A stretch of 64,000 nt of DNA from Sphingomonas sp. GTDB lineage: Bacteria; Pseudomonadota; Alphaproteobacteria; Sphingomonadales; Sphingomonadaceae. The stretch spans positions 1-64,000 of the forward strand of contig JAKFUZ010000002.1 of assembly GCA_021732445.1 (NCBI GenBank), given 5' to 3'. Positions 24,433 through 33,768 of this stretch are shown one piece after another (the first letter of the stretch is position 1; every line of letters begins with the position of its first letter). The notes beneath the pieces are model-generated. The model was not told the DNA's origin. It searched no databases and was given only the letters and a program-made list of their open reading frames with translations. The position numbers were made by a program, and so were the translations under genes.

Positions 24433-26056
24433 AAATCGCCTCCTTGAACGGTTCCATACCGATCCGCCGATAGGTGTCGAGGAAGCGCTCGCCATCGGCG
24501 CGCCGGGCCAGATAGGTGTCGGTCACGCGTTCCACCGCATCGACAATGCCGTCTTCGTCAAAGCCGGGGCCGGTAATGCGGCCAAGGCTTGCGTCATCAG
24601 CGCCCGATCCGCCAAGCAGGAGCTGATAATTTTCCGTGCCCTTCCGGTCGACGCCGAGGATGCCGATATGCCCGGCATGGTGATGGCCGCAGGCGTTGAT
24701 GCAGCCGCTGATCTTTAGCTTCAGCTCGCCAAGTGCGCGCTGCCGGCCGATATCGGCGAAGCGAGCGGCGATTTTTTGCGCGACGGGAATTGAGCGGGCG
24801 TTGGCGAGGCTGCAATAATCGAGGCCGGGGCAGGCGATGATGTCGCTGATGAGGTCGAGATTGGGCTCGGCCAGACCGGCGGCTGCCAGTGACTGCCACA
24901 GCGCAAACAGATCCGCCTTTTTGACGTGCGGCAGCACGATGTTCTGCGCATGGGTCACGCGCAGCTCGTCAAATGAATAAAGCTCGGCAAGGTCGGCCAT
25001 CAGGTCAATCTGCTCGGCTGATGCGTCGCCGGGAATGCCGCCCCGGGGCTTAAGGCTGATATTGGCGATGGCATAGCCCGGCTGCCGGTGCGCACGCACA
25101 TTCTGGTCGAGCCACAGCGCAAAGTCGGGGTCGTTCCGGTTGACGTCGTCGGGCAGCCCGGTTTCGAAGGCGGGTGCCGCGAAAAACGCCTCGATGCGCG
25201 CAAGTTCTGCCGCGGGCGGGTCGATACCCAGCGCCTTTACATGGGCGAATTCTTCATCCACCTGGCGCGCATATTCTTCGGCGCCCAGTTCGTGGATCAA
25301 AATCTTGATCCGTGCCTTGTAGATATTGTCGCGCCGGCCATAGCGATTGTAGACGCGCAGGCACGCCTCCACATAGCTGAGCAGGTCGTCGGCGGTTATG
25401 AAATCCTTTATTTCCGGCGCGATCATCGGCGTCCGGCCCATGCCGCCGCCCACAAACACGCGCCCGCCAAGCACGCCGTCGCGCCGCACGAGCTGAATGC
25501 CGATGTCGTGGAGGCGCATCGCCGCGCGGTCCTCATCGGCGGCAATCACCGCGATCTTGAATTTGCGCGGCAGATAGCTGAATTCAGGGTGGAAGGTGCT
25601 CCACTGCCGCAGCAGCTCGGCCCAGGGGCGCGGATCGGCCACTTCGTCGGCCGCGGCACCGGCATATTGGTCTGACGAAATGTTGCGAATGCAATTGCCG
25701 CTGGTCTGGATGGCGTGCATCTCGACGGTGGCCAGGTCGGCGAGAATGTCGGGCGCATCGGCAAGCTTGATCCAGTTATACTGAATGTTCTGGCGCGTGG
25801 TGAAATGGCCATAGCCCCGGTCATAGGTGCGCGCGATATGGCCGAGCATCCGCATCTGGCGACTGTCCAGCGTGCCATAAGGGATGGCGACCCGCAGCAT
25901 ATAGGCATGGAGCTGGAGGTAGAGACCGTTCATCAGCCGCAGCGGTTTGAACTGGTCTTCAGAAAGCGCACCCGACAGTCGCCTGGCCACCTGATCGCGA
26001 AATTCGTCGACACGGGCATCGACGATTGCCTGGTCATATGTGTCATATTGGTACAT
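24425..26056 (-). CDS. cysI: Nitrite/sulfite reductase hemoprotein (probable sulfite reductase beta subunit)
   Basis: A siroheme/4Fe-4S reductase of 543 residues that reduces sulfite to sulfide with six electrons. Two half-repeats each start with a ferredoxin-like segment (HFTTRQNIQYNWI, then RVTHAQNIVLPHV). Cluster cysteines are in ACPGLDYCS and SGCINACGHHH. The context (cobA for siroheme, DUF934) favours sulfite over nitrite. No flavoprotein subunit (CysJ) is nearby, so a different electron donor such as ferredoxin is likely. Confidence 0.92.
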   Translation of the reverse strand: MYQYDTYDQAIVDARVDEFRDQVARRLSGALSEDQFKPLRLMNGLYLQLHAYMLRVAIPYGTLDSRQMRMLGHIARTYDRGYGHFTTRQNIQYNWIKLADAPDILADLATVEMHAIQTSGNCIRNISSDQYAGAAADEVADPRPWAELLRQWSTFHPEFSYLPRKFKIAVIAADEDRAAMRLHDIGIQLVRRDGVLGGRVFVGGGMGRTPMIAPEIKDFITADDLLSYVEACLRVYNRYGRRDNIYKARIKILIHELGAEEYARQVDEEFAHVKALGIDPPAAELARIEAFFAAPAFETGLPDDVNRNDPDFALWLDQNVRAHRQPGYAIANISLKPRGGIPGDASAEQIDLMADLAELYSFDELRVTHAQNIVLPHVKKADLFALWQSLAAAGLAEPNLDLISDIIACPGLDYCSLANARSIPVAQKIAARFADIGRQRALGELKLKISGCINACGHHHAGHIGILGVDRKGTENYQLLLGGSGADDASLGRITGPGFDEDGIVDAVERVTDTYLARRADGERFLDTYRRIGMEPFKEAIYG

Positions 26057-26057
26057 G

Positions 26058-26354
26058 TCAGATCACCCATTCGCCGGCTTGCGGGTCGGCGGGCTTGAGG
26101 GTCAGGTCGGGGCGGACGGTGGGGCCAAGTGCGCGCACCCGGTCTTTGATGTGCGCCGGCCGGGGGCCTTGCGGCGTGACCTCGGCATCGATGACATAGG
26201 GCACGTTGACACGGCGGGCGCCTTCTTCGGCCCGGGCGATGCTCTCGCCCCGCTCGCCGACGTCGATCGCGTCCTCGACATGGCGCGACCAGCCGGTGCC
26301 GGTCCACCACACCACATCGCCCGAGGGCAAATCATTACCGGTCAGCAGTTTCAC
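26058..26354 (-). CDS. DUF2849 family protein
   Basis: A small protein of 98 residues (KLLTGNDLPSGDVVWWTG..W; YVIDAEV; GPRPAHIKDRVRALGP) that matches the DUF2849 family found between the uroporphyrinogen methyltransferase and sulfite reductase genes in alphaproteobacteria. Function unknown. The GTG start at 26354 overlaps the cobA stop by 4 nt (GTGA); cysI begins 1 bp after its stop. The track's long ORF at 26058-26807 is this gene extended into the antisense-free frame of cobA and is rejected. Confidence 0.85.
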   Translation of the reverse strand: MKLLTGNDLPSGDVVWWTGTGWSRHVEDAIDVGERGESIARAEEGARRVNVPYVIDAEVTPQGPRPAHIKDRVRALGPTVRPDLTLKPADPQAGEWVI

Positions 26355-27163
26355 GCCATCATCTCCGCCGATTTCGCCAACGCTTTCAGTTTGTTGACGG
26401 CGCGGCCGCGCGCCGCGACAGCACCCACAACGATGATCGCCGGGCTTGTCACGCCTTCGCGCGCGATCATGTCGCCGAGGTCGGCGAGCAATGTTCGCAG
26501 CGCGCGGCTGGTTGGGCGAGTGCCGTTTTCCAGGACCGCGACGGGCATGTCGGGCGCAACCCCATCGGCGATGAGCTTGTCGGCAATCACGCCCGCAGTC
26601 GCCACACCCATGTAGATGACGAGCGTCCGGCCGGCGCCAGCAAGCCCCGACCAGTCCTGTTGCGAAAGCCCCTTGCACTGCCCCGCCACGAAGCTGACCG
26701 CGCTGGACGCTGCACGATGGGTGAGCGGGATCAGCGCTTCGGACGCTGCCCCAAGTGCCGCCGAAATGCCGGGGATGACGGAGACGGCGATGCCGGCTTG
26801 CGCGCACGCCTCGGCCTCTTCGCCGCCACGCCCGAAGATGAAGGGATCGCCACCCTTGAGCCGGACCACCCGCTTGCCCGCCTGTGCCTCAGCCACCAGC
26901 AGCGCGTTGATAGCCGCCTGCGCCATGGTGTGCCGGCTGCGCGCCTTGGCGACGGAAATGCGCGACGTTGTCTCGGGCGCAAGCGCGAGGATGCGCGGAT
27001 CGACCAACCCGTCATGCACGATAAGGTCAGCGGCGAGGATGGCGTCTCGCGCGGCAATCGTCAGCAGGCCGGGGTCGCCCGGGCCTGCGCCGACCAAGAG
27101 CACGGCGCCGTGGCAGCTCGGCGCATTGTCATGGGTGGGCGTAAGGTTCATGCCACCGCCCAT
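26351..27163 (-). CDS. cobA: Uroporphyrinogen-III C-methyltransferase
   Basis: An SAM-dependent SUMT of about 270 residues that makes precorrin-2 for siroheme or cobalamin. The sequence shows VGAGPGDPGLLTIAA, RLKGGDPFIFGRGGEEAE, VIPGISAALGAASEALIPLTHR and VIYMGVATAG. There is no CysG-type dehydrogenase/ferrochelatase domain, so another protein must complete siroheme. ATG 27163 is preferred, with ATG 27151 (MNLTPTH) as alternative. It is first of the sulfite-reduction cluster. Confidence 0.92.
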   Translation of the reverse strand: MGGGMNLTPTHDNAPSCHGAVLLVGAGPGDPGLLTIAARDAILAADLIVHDGLVDPRILALAPETTSRISVAKARSRHTMAQAAINALLVAEAQAGKRVVRLKGGDPFIFGRGGEEAEACAQAGIAVSVIPGISAALGAASEALIPLTHRAASSAVSFVAGQCKGLSQQDWSGLAGAGRTLVIYMGVATAGVIADKLIADGVAPDMPVAVLENGTRPTSRALRTLLADLGDMIAREGVTSPAIIVVGAVAARGRAVNKLKALAKSAEMMA

Positions 27164-27245
27164 GACGGCGAGCGCTGCGCGCCGCAACCGATTGCTGCTT
27201 GGGCGGCGATAAGCGCAGCTTGTCTGCCCGCCGCTTGCGCCCCGG

Positions 27246-28655
27246 TCACTGGTCGCGCAGGCCAACGCCAATCACGGCGCGCGGCTGTTCAGTCTCGGAC
27301 GAAACAACCGGATAGGCGCAATAGTCAGCGGCATAATAGGCGCTGGGGCGGTGGTTTCCCGACCAGCCGATGCCGCCAAAGGGGGCGGCCGACGATGCCC
27401 CATTGGTCGGCTTGTTCCAGTTGACGATGCCGGCGCGGATATTGGCCCAGAACTGATCGTAAAGCTGCGGATTCTGGCTCACCAGCGCAGCCGACAGGCC
27501 GTAACGGGTGTTGTTGGCCTCTGCGATGGCCTCTGCAAAACGGGTTGCGCGAATAACCTGCAACAAGGGCCCGAACAGCTCGATATCGGGCCGGTCGTTC
27601 ATCTCGGTTACGTCGATCAAGCCGGGTGTGAGAAAGGGCAGATCGGCAATTGGCCGTTCCATATGGCGCAGTGGCCGGCCGCCGCGTGACATGAGCGTGA
27701 CGAAGCTCTCGGTCAGCATGTCGGCCGATTCATTGTCGATCACTGGCCCCATGAAAGGCTGCGGTGTCGCGTGCGGATCACCCACAATGACCCTGTCGAG
27801 CAGCTTGCCGAGCGCCGCCATCAGCGGGTCATAAAGCGCCTGATCGACAATGAGCCGCCGCGCCGCAGTGCAGCGCTGGCCCGCGCTCGTAAAGGCGCTT
27901 TGAACGATGAGCGTGGCGGCTGTCTCAAGGTCGGGCGTGTCCCACACCACAATCGGGTTGTTGCCACCCATTTCCAGCGCGAGGATTTTCTCGGGCTTGG
28001 TTGCAAAGGCCCGGTTGAGCGCAATCCCGGTGCGCGCGGAGCCGGTAAACAACAGCCCGTCTATGCCATCATGCGCGGCAAGTGCCTTGCCCTGTTCCGG
28101 CCCGCCAATCACCAGGCGGATACAGCCTTCAGGAACGCCCGCCTCGCGAAAACAGTCGACCAGCATGGCGCCCACGGCCGGTGTTTTTTCCGAAGGCTTG
28201 AACACCACTGCGTTGCCGGCGAGCAGCGCGGGCACGATATGGCCATTGGGCAAATGCGCTGGAAAATTATAGGGCCCAAGCACTGCGAGCACACCGTGCG
28301 GCTTGTGGCGCAGCGCGAGGCGATCGCTCATCTGCGAATCCAGGCGGCGCTGGGCGGTGCGCTCGGCATAAGCCGTGGCCGAGATGTTCACCTTGGCGAT
28401 GACGGTGTCGATTTCGGTTTTCGCTTCCCACAGCGGCTTGCCCGCCTCGCGCGCGATGAGGTCGGCAAAAGCGTCTGCCCTGGCGCGCACCACATTGGTG
28501 AAGCGGCGCAGCGTTTCGAGCCGCACGGTAAAGGGCAGCGCAGCCCATGCGGCCCAGCTTGACCGGGCTGCGGCGACTTCGGCATCGACATCGCTTGGCA
28601 GACCCTGCCACACAATGGCGCCCGTGGCGGGCTCGATGGAAATTAGCTCGTGCAC
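27246..28655 (-). CDS. astD: Succinylglutamate-semialdehyde dehydrogenase
   Basis: An NAD-dependent aldehyde dehydrogenase of 469 residues, most similar to AstD of the arginine succinyltransferase pathway (IEPATGAIVWQG start, GPYNFPAHLPNGHIVPALLAGN, FTGSARTG). The catalytic Glu is in ALEMGGNNP and the nucleophile Cys in SAGQRCTAARR. The start is GTG at 28655. Other ast genes are not in the window, so assignment to arginine catabolism rests on sequence alone. Confidence 0.88.
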   Translation of the reverse strand: MHELISIEPATGAIVWQGLPSDVDAEVAAARSSWAAWAALPFTVRLETLRRFTNVVRARADAFADLIAREAGKPLWEAKTEIDTVIAKVNISATAYAERTAQRRLDSQMSDRLALRHKPHGVLAVLGPYNFPAHLPNGHIVPALLAGNAVVFKPSEKTPAVGAMLVDCFREAGVPEGCIRLVIGGPEQGKALAAHDGIDGLLFTGSARTGIALNRAFATKPEKILALEMGGNNPIVVWDTPDLETAATLIVQSAFTSAGQRCTAARRLIVDQALYDPLMAALGKLLDRVIVGDPHATPQPFMGPVIDNESADMLTESFVTLMSRGGRPLRHMERPIADLPFLTPGLIDVTEMNDRPDIELFGPLLQVIRATRFAEAIAEANNTRYGLSAALVSQNPQLYDQFWANIRAGIVNWNKPTNGASSAAPFGGIGWSGNHRPSAYYAADYCAYPVVSSETEQPRAVIGVGLRDQ

Positions 28656-28741
28656 GCTTATCCTTTTACGCTTGCCGCCGCATCCGCTCGACTATGCCGC
28701 TATAGCCTGAAATTCCAGCACAATGCCAATCCGGGCTGATA

Positions 28742-30115
28742 TCAACCCGCCAGCGCGCGGCCCAGCGCCCGCGTTTGCACAATTTTTGCGGCGAAGGGCG
28801 CCCAGTCGTCATGCTCGGCGATGGCGGACCAGATGCGCTCCACTTCATCGATCAGCATCGAACAGACCGGCCCTTGCCAATGGGCATCAGCGCGCGCGGT
28901 GCGGCGCTGATAGGGGGTGAGCAGCGCGCGCGCTTCATCAAACGCGGCACCTATCGCGCCGGGAATGGTGCCGCCGAAACTGGCGTGAAAAAAGGCGTCA
29001 AGGGGCGCGGCCGTGGCGCGCCAGGCCCGCTCAAGCGCTTGAACCAGCGCCTGATCTTCGGCCCCGCGCGGAGCAACGCCCAGCCGCCACAGCAGCGCAT
29101 CGAGCACATGGCGTTGATAGGCAGGCGCAAAACCGTCCAGTGCCTCGATTAACGGTTCCGGCGGCGACAGCGCCCGCAGCGAGGCGGCAAGCTGCACCGT
29201 GCTCCAGTGAATCGCTTCGGGTTGCCGGCCAAAGGCATAGCGCCCGGCATGGTCGAAATACGCCGCGACAAAATCCGGTTCCCAGTGCGGCAGGAACCGC
29301 CAGGGGCCATAATCGAAGCACTCGCCGGTCACGTTGATGTTGTCGGTGTTGAGCACACCGTGGACAAAACCGGCCGCCATCAGTTGTGCGGCAAGCCGGG
29401 CCGCGCGCGCGACGACATGGCGCAGCAATCGCGCGGGCGCATCGTCGCCCTCGCTTTGGTCTCCGAAATAGTGCCGCAGCACATATCGGTTGAGCGCGGC
29501 AAGCCCCGCCTCATCACCCAGATGGGCCAGACGCTGAAAGCTGCCGATGCGGATATGCCCGTGGCTGAGCCGCACCAGCACGGCCGAGCGGGCGGGCGAC
29601 GGCTCGTCCCCGCGCTCCAGCGCTTCGCCGGTTTCAACAAGCGACAGCGTGCGCGATGTGTCAACGCCAAGTGCCGCCAGCATTTCGGTTGCGAGCACCT
29701 CGCGCACGCCGCCCTTCAGCGTCAGGCGGCCATCCCCGCGCCGGCTCCACGGAGTCTGCCCCGAACCCTTGGTGCCCAGGTCCATCAACCGGCCGTCAGC
29801 ACCGCGCGCCTGTGCGAACAGAAACCCCCGGCCGTCTCCCAGCTCGTCATTGTAAACGCCGAACTGATGGCCGTGATAGCGCAGCGCAAGCGGTTGCGCC
29901 AATCCGCCAGGCAACGGCTGGAACCGGCCGAAATGGTCAAGCCACGCGGCATCGCTCAGCCGCTCAAGCCCGATTTCGGCGGCGGCTGCGTCATTTCGAA
30001 AGCGCAGCACTGCCTGTGGGAAGTGGGCGGGCGCCACCTCATCGTAAAAGCCGGGGCCAAGCGTGAGGATTGTCTTCTCGGCGCGGTAGCGAGCGGGTTG
30101 CGGCTTGTCGGTCAT
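28742..30115 (-). CDS. selO: Protein adenylyltransferase SelO (YdiU/UPF0061)
   Basis: A pseudokinase-fold enzyme of 457 residues that transfers AMP to proteins. Conserved segments are ALRYHGHQFGVYNDELGDGR, DLGTKGSGQTPWSRRGDGRL, GGVREVLATEML, VLVRLSHGHIRIGSFQ and the metal site HGVLNTDNINVTGECFDYGP. ATG 30115 (MTDKPQP) is chosen; the track start would add 27 residues overlapping the divergent hydrolase gene. The two starts are 37 bp apart on opposite strands. Confidence 0.93.
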   Translation of the reverse strand: MTDKPQPARYRAEKTILTLGPGFYDEVAPAHFPQAVLRFRNDAAAAEIGLERLSDAAWLDHFGRFQPLPGGLAQPLALRYHGHQFGVYNDELGDGRGFLFAQARGADGRLMDLGTKGSGQTPWSRRGDGRLTLKGGVREVLATEMLAALGVDTSRTLSLVETGEALERGDEPSPARSAVLVRLSHGHIRIGSFQRLAHLGDEAGLAALNRYVLRHYFGDQSEGDDAPARLLRHVVARAARLAAQLMAAGFVHGVLNTDNINVTGECFDYGPWRFLPHWEPDFVAAYFDHAGRYAFGRQPEAIHWSTVQLAASLRALSPPEPLIEALDGFAPAYQRHVLDALLWRLGVAPRGAEDQALVQALERAWRATAAPLDAFFHASFGGTIPGAIGAAFDEARALLTPYQRRTARADAHWQGPVCSMLIDEVERIWSAIAEHDDWAPFAAKIVQTRALGRALAG

Positions 30116-30152
30116 CAGGCGATATGGGGGCGAGAAGGGCAGGCAGGCAAGC

Positions 30153-31043
30153 ATGGCGGCATTTGAGGACCGATATTGGTGGTCGAACGACGGCATCCGC
30201 CTGCATGCGCGCGATTATGCGGCGCGCGATGCCGCCGCCGCTTCCGCCCGCCCGCCGATATTGTGCCTGCCCGGCCTCACGCGCAACGCGCGCGACTTTG
30301 AAGCGCTGGCCGAGCGGCTTTCGGCACAGTGGCGCGTGTTGGCGCTCGATTTTCGCGGGCGTGGCGAAAGCGGTTATGCCAAAGACCCGATGAGTTATGT
30401 GCCGCTCACTTATGTGCAGGATGTCGAGGCGTTGCTGACCGAACTTGGCCTGGAGCGCTATATCGCGATTGGCACGTCGCTTGGCGGCATCGTGGCGCTG
30501 TTGCTCGCCGGCGCCTCGCACGGGCAGATCATGGGCGCGGTGCTCAACGATGTTGGGCCTGACATCGACCCGGCCGGGCTCGCCCGCATCCGGGGCTATG
30601 TCGGCAAAAGCAGCAGTTGGCCGACCTGGGTGCACGCAGCCCGCGGACTGGCCGAGGCAAATGCCGAGGCGCACCCCGGTTATGCGCTGACCGACTGGCT
30701 GCGCATGGCCAAACGGCTTTACCGGGTGAACAGCGCGGGGCGGATCGTGCTCGATTATGACATGAAGATCGCTGAACCGTTCCGTGTGCCCGGCAACGAG
30801 GCAGGGCCCGATATGTGGCGCGCGCTAGAGCGGCTGAAGACGGTGCCGACGCTGATCGTGCGGGGCGCGCGGTCGGATGTGCTGGCGGCCTCTGTAGCCG
30901 AGCGGATGATCGGCGCGCTTGACCGCGCAACATTGGTGGTGGTTCCCGAAACGGGCCATGCGCCCACGCTGGAGGAGCCGGGCCCCGCGCAGGCGATTGA
31001 CGCGCTGCTGGCACAGCTTGCCCCCGCGCCGGCGGTTCACTGA
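30153..31043 (+). CDS. Alpha/beta hydrolase
   Basis: A cytosolic hydrolase of 296 residues. It has an oxyanion region PILCLPGLTRNARDF, the DFRGRGESGY loop, nucleophile elbow GTSLGG (Ser), an acid in the GARSDVL segment and histidine in PETGHAPTLEEP. Substrate is unknown; relatives include epoxide hydrolases, haloperoxidase-like and lactone hydrolases. ATG 30153 is chosen over the track start at 30105. The glycosyltransferase gene starts 16 bp downstream, so the two are probably co-transcribed. Confidence 0.85.
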   Translation: MAAFEDRYWWSNDGIRLHARDYAARDAAAASARPPILCLPGLTRNARDFEALAERLSAQWRVLALDFRGRGESGYAKDPMSYVPLTYVQDVEALLTELGLERYIAIGTSLGGIVALLLAGASHGQIMGAVLNDVGPDIDPAGLARIRGYVGKSSSWPTWVHAARGLAEANAEAHPGYALTDWLRMAKRLYRVNSAGRIVLDYDMKIAEPFRVPGNEAGPDMWRALERLKTVPTLIVRGARSDVLAASVAERMIGALDRATLVVVPETGHAPTLEEPGPAQAIDALLAQLAPAPAVH

Positions 31044-31059
31044 CCGGCCAAATGATCTA

Positions 31060-32196
31060 ATGCGGCCGCACATTCTCCATCTGCATTCCAGCTTCAATCT
31101 TGGCGGCAAGGAAGCGCGAGCCGTGCAGTTGATGAACCATTTCGGGGATCGCGCGCGCCACACCATTGTCTCCGGCGTGCCCGATCAGTTGGGCGCGCGT
31201 GACGCCATCGCGAGCGGCATCGCCTATGAAATCGCGCAGGACCCGCCCCCGCTCACGGGCAGGCCCTCGGTTGCGCGCTACGAAGCGATTGCGCGCTACA
31301 TGCAACGGTTTGACCTGGTGCTCACGTATAACTGGGGCGCGGTCGACGGGGTGATGGCGCGGCGCGTGTTCGGCAAGGGGCAGCCACCGCTCATCCACCA
31401 TGAAGACGGTTTTAACGCTGATGAAGCTGGCGGGCTGAAGGCCGAGCGCAACGCGTATCGGCGGCTGGCGCTGGCTGCCGCGCACGCGCTGGTCGTGCCC
31501 TCGCAGACGCTGGAGACCATTGCGCTCACGACATGGAAGCAGCCGCGCCCGCGCCTCCACCGCATTTTCAACGGCATCGACATCGCGCGTTATGCCGCAC
31601 CGCCCGAGCCTGGAACAATTCCCGGATTTCGCCGCGACCCGGGCGAGGTCGTCATCGGCACGCTTGCGGGCCTGCGCGACGTCAAGGATTTGCCGATGCT
31701 GGTGCGCGCGGTCGGTGGGCTGGCGGGCAGGGTGAAGCTCGTCATCGTTGGCGAAGGGCCGGAGCGCGCGCGCATCGCACAGGCGGCGCAGGCGATGGGG
31801 CTGGGCGAGCAGTTTCTGCTGCCGGGGTTTCTGCCCGAGCCGCACCGTTATGTCGGCCATTTCGACATTCTGGCGCTGTCGTCCCGGTCCGAGCAGTTCC
31901 CGATATCGGTGGTGGAGGCGATGGCGGCGGGCCTGCCCGTTGCCGCGCCGCCGCTGGGCGATGTGCCACTCATGATCGCCGCGGAAAACCGGCCCTATAT
32001 TGCCGAGCATCGCGGCGAAGTGTGGCTGCGCGACGCGCTGCAGGCGCTCGTCAATGATGCGGCGTTGCGCACGGCCATTGGCCAGGCCAATCGCGCCAAG
32101 GCCGCGCGGCTTTATGACGCAGCCACGATGGTTGCCGCCTATGGCGCGCTTTATGACGGGGCTTTGGGTAAACCCGGCACGCTTGGGGAAGCGTGA
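31060..32196 (+). CDS. Glycosyltransferase family 4 protein
   Basis: A GT-B glycosyltransferase of 378 residues. The N-terminal domain begins RPHILHLHSSFNLGGKEARA; the C-terminal donor domain has IGTLAGLRDVKDLPMLVRAV, IVGEGPERARI, FLLPGFLPEP and the nucleotide-sugar binding EQFPISVVEAMAAGLPV. It probably transfers a sugar onto a lipid or polysaccharide acceptor. It is isolated from other polysaccharide genes. ATG 31060 is chosen; the track's upstream extension overlaps the hydrolase gene. Confidence 0.88.
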   Translation: MRPHILHLHSSFNLGGKEARAVQLMNHFGDRARHTIVSGVPDQLGARDAIASGIAYEIAQDPPPLTGRPSVARYEAIARYMQRFDLVLTYNWGAVDGVMARRVFGKGQPPLIHHEDGFNADEAGGLKAERNAYRRLALAAAHALVVPSQTLETIALTTWKQPRPRLHRIFNGIDIARYAAPPEPGTIPGFRRDPGEVVIGTLAGLRDVKDLPMLVRAVGGLAGRVKLVIVGEGPERARIAQAAQAMGLGEQFLLPGFLPEPHRYVGHFDILALSSRSEQFPISVVEAMAAGLPVAAPPLGDVPLMIAAENRPYIAEHRGEVWLRDALQALVNDAALRTAIGQANRAKAARLYDAATMVAAYGALYDGALGKPGTLGEA

Positions 32197-32259
32197 ATTC
32201 TCTCGCATCGGTCTGGTCGTTCGTTATATCATGGCCAAATTGTGGTCAGGGGAAGTTGC

Positions 32260-33663
32260 GTGTTCAAAGGCTTGAAGCCCATCATCTATGGCGGCCATGA
32301 GGTGTGGCCGCTGGTAGAAGGGGGCAAAGGTGTGGCAGCGACCAACCATGCCAGCGCGGGCGCCTGGGCCGCAGCCGGGGGCATTGGAACGGTGTCCGCC
32401 GTCAATGCTGACAGCTATGATGCGGACGGCCGGATCATCCCGCAGGTTTATCGCGCGCTGACCCGGCGGGAGCGGCACGAAGAGCTGGTGCACTATGCCA
32501 TAGACGGCGCCGTCGAGCAGGTGCGCCGCGCAGTCGAGATTGCCGGCGGCAAGGGTGCCATCAACATCAACATATTGTGGGAAATGGGCGGCGCCCAGCG
32601 GGTGCTGCACGGGGTGCTGGAGCGCACGCGCGGCATGGTTTCGGGCGTCACCTGCGGCGCGGGCATGCCCTATAAGCTGAGCGAAATCGCCGCCTCCTAC
32701 GAGGTGAGCTACCTGCCCATCATCAGTTCGGCGCGTGCCTTTCGCGCCTTGTGGAAGCGGGCTTATTCCAAGGCGTCTCAGTGGCTGGCGGCCGTGGTGT
32801 ATGAAGACCCGTGGCTGGCCGGCGGCCATAATGGCCTGTCGAATGCCGAAGACCCGCTCGCCCCGCAAGATCCCTATCCGCGCGTCAAGGCGCTCCGCGA
32901 GACGATGCGCGAAGGTGGCATTGCCGACGACATACCCATCGTGATGGCCGGCGGCGTGTGGTATCTGCGCGACTGGAATGCGTGGATCGACAACCCTGAG
33001 CTGGGCAGTATTGCCTTTCAGTTCGGCACCCGCCCGCTGCTGACCAAGGAAAGCCCGATCCCGCAAGGCTGGAAGGACAAACTCACCCACATCGAGGAAG
33101 GTGAGGTGCTGCTGCACCGGTTTTCCCCAACCGGCTTTTATTCAAGCGCGGTGCGCAACGATTTTCTGCGCCAACTGGAAGCGCGCTCGGCGCGACAGAT
33201 ACCTTTCTCAACCCAGGCGGCCGGCGACCACCAGTTCCAGCTTGATGTGGGGGTAAAGGGCAAAAATTTCTGGGTCACCAAGAATGATCTGCTGCGGGCG
33301 CGCACCTGGTTTGGCGCAGGCTTTACCGATGCCCTGAAAACGCCTGACAACACGCTCGTGTTCGTGACGGCGGCGCAGAAGGCCGACATCCGCAAGGATC
33401 AGTCGGATTGCATGGGCTGCCTGAGCCAGTGCGCCTTTTCTTCGTGGATGGACAGCGAGACCAACTCGACCGGGCGGCTTGCGGACCCGCGCAGCTTCTG
33501 CATCCAAAAGACGCTGCAGGAAATTGCGCATGGCGGCTGCACGGACAACAACCTGATGTTCGCCGGGCATGGCGCCTATAATTTCAAGCGCGACCCATTT
33601 TATTCAAATGGTTTTGTGCCGACGGTGAAACAACTTGTTGACCGGATACTGACGGGGGATTGA
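32260..33663 (+). CDS. Nitronate monooxygenase-family flavoprotein with a cysteine cluster
   Basis: A TIM-barrel flavoprotein of 467 residues related to nitronate monooxygenase/2-nitropropane dioxygenase: VAATNHASAGAWAAAGGIGTVS, GVTCGAGMPYKL, PIVMAGGVWYLRD, and GSIAFQFGTRPLLT. Unusually, the C-terminal third has a cysteine cluster, DCMGCLSQCAFSSW, followed by FCIQK and GGC, that resembles an Fe-S binding site and is not part of classical NMO. GTG 32260 follows a good ribosome site (aggggaag). Function within the family is not known. Confidence 0.8.
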   Translation: MFKGLKPIIYGGHEVWPLVEGGKGVAATNHASAGAWAAAGGIGTVSAVNADSYDADGRIIPQVYRALTRRERHEELVHYAIDGAVEQVRRAVEIAGGKGAININILWEMGGAQRVLHGVLERTRGMVSGVTCGAGMPYKLSEIAASYEVSYLPIISSARAFRALWKRAYSKASQWLAAVVYEDPWLAGGHNGLSNAEDPLAPQDPYPRVKALRETMREGGIADDIPIVMAGGVWYLRDWNAWIDNPELGSIAFQFGTRPLLTKESPIPQGWKDKLTHIEEGEVLLHRFSPTGFYSSAVRNDFLRQLEARSARQIPFSTQAAGDHQFQLDVGVKGKNFWVTKNDLLRARTWFGAGFTDALKTPDNTLVFVTAAQKADIRKDQSDCMGCLSQCAFSSWMDSETNSTGRLADPRSFCIQKTLQEIAHGGCTDNNLMFAGHGAYNFKRDPFYSNGFVPTVKQLVDRILTGD

Positions 33664-33768
33664 ACCGCGGTTGGGGGATGTGGCGAGGCCCGCAAAATCG
33701 CCAGCCGCCGAGCCGGTCATCAATCCCCAACTCGCCGTTTGGCTGGGTGACGGCCCTTGGTAACCGCG

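Noticed and set aside
26358-26807. Upstream extension of the DUF2849 ORF
   Set aside because: The extension lies within the cobA coding region in another frame; GTG 26354 overlaps the cobA stop and gives a family-sized protein.
33670-33731. Inverted repeat GTTGGGG...CCCCAAC between the convergent NMO-like and DMT genes
   Set aside because: The arms are separated by more than 40 bp, contain a bulge and have no T-run, so support for a terminator is too weak.
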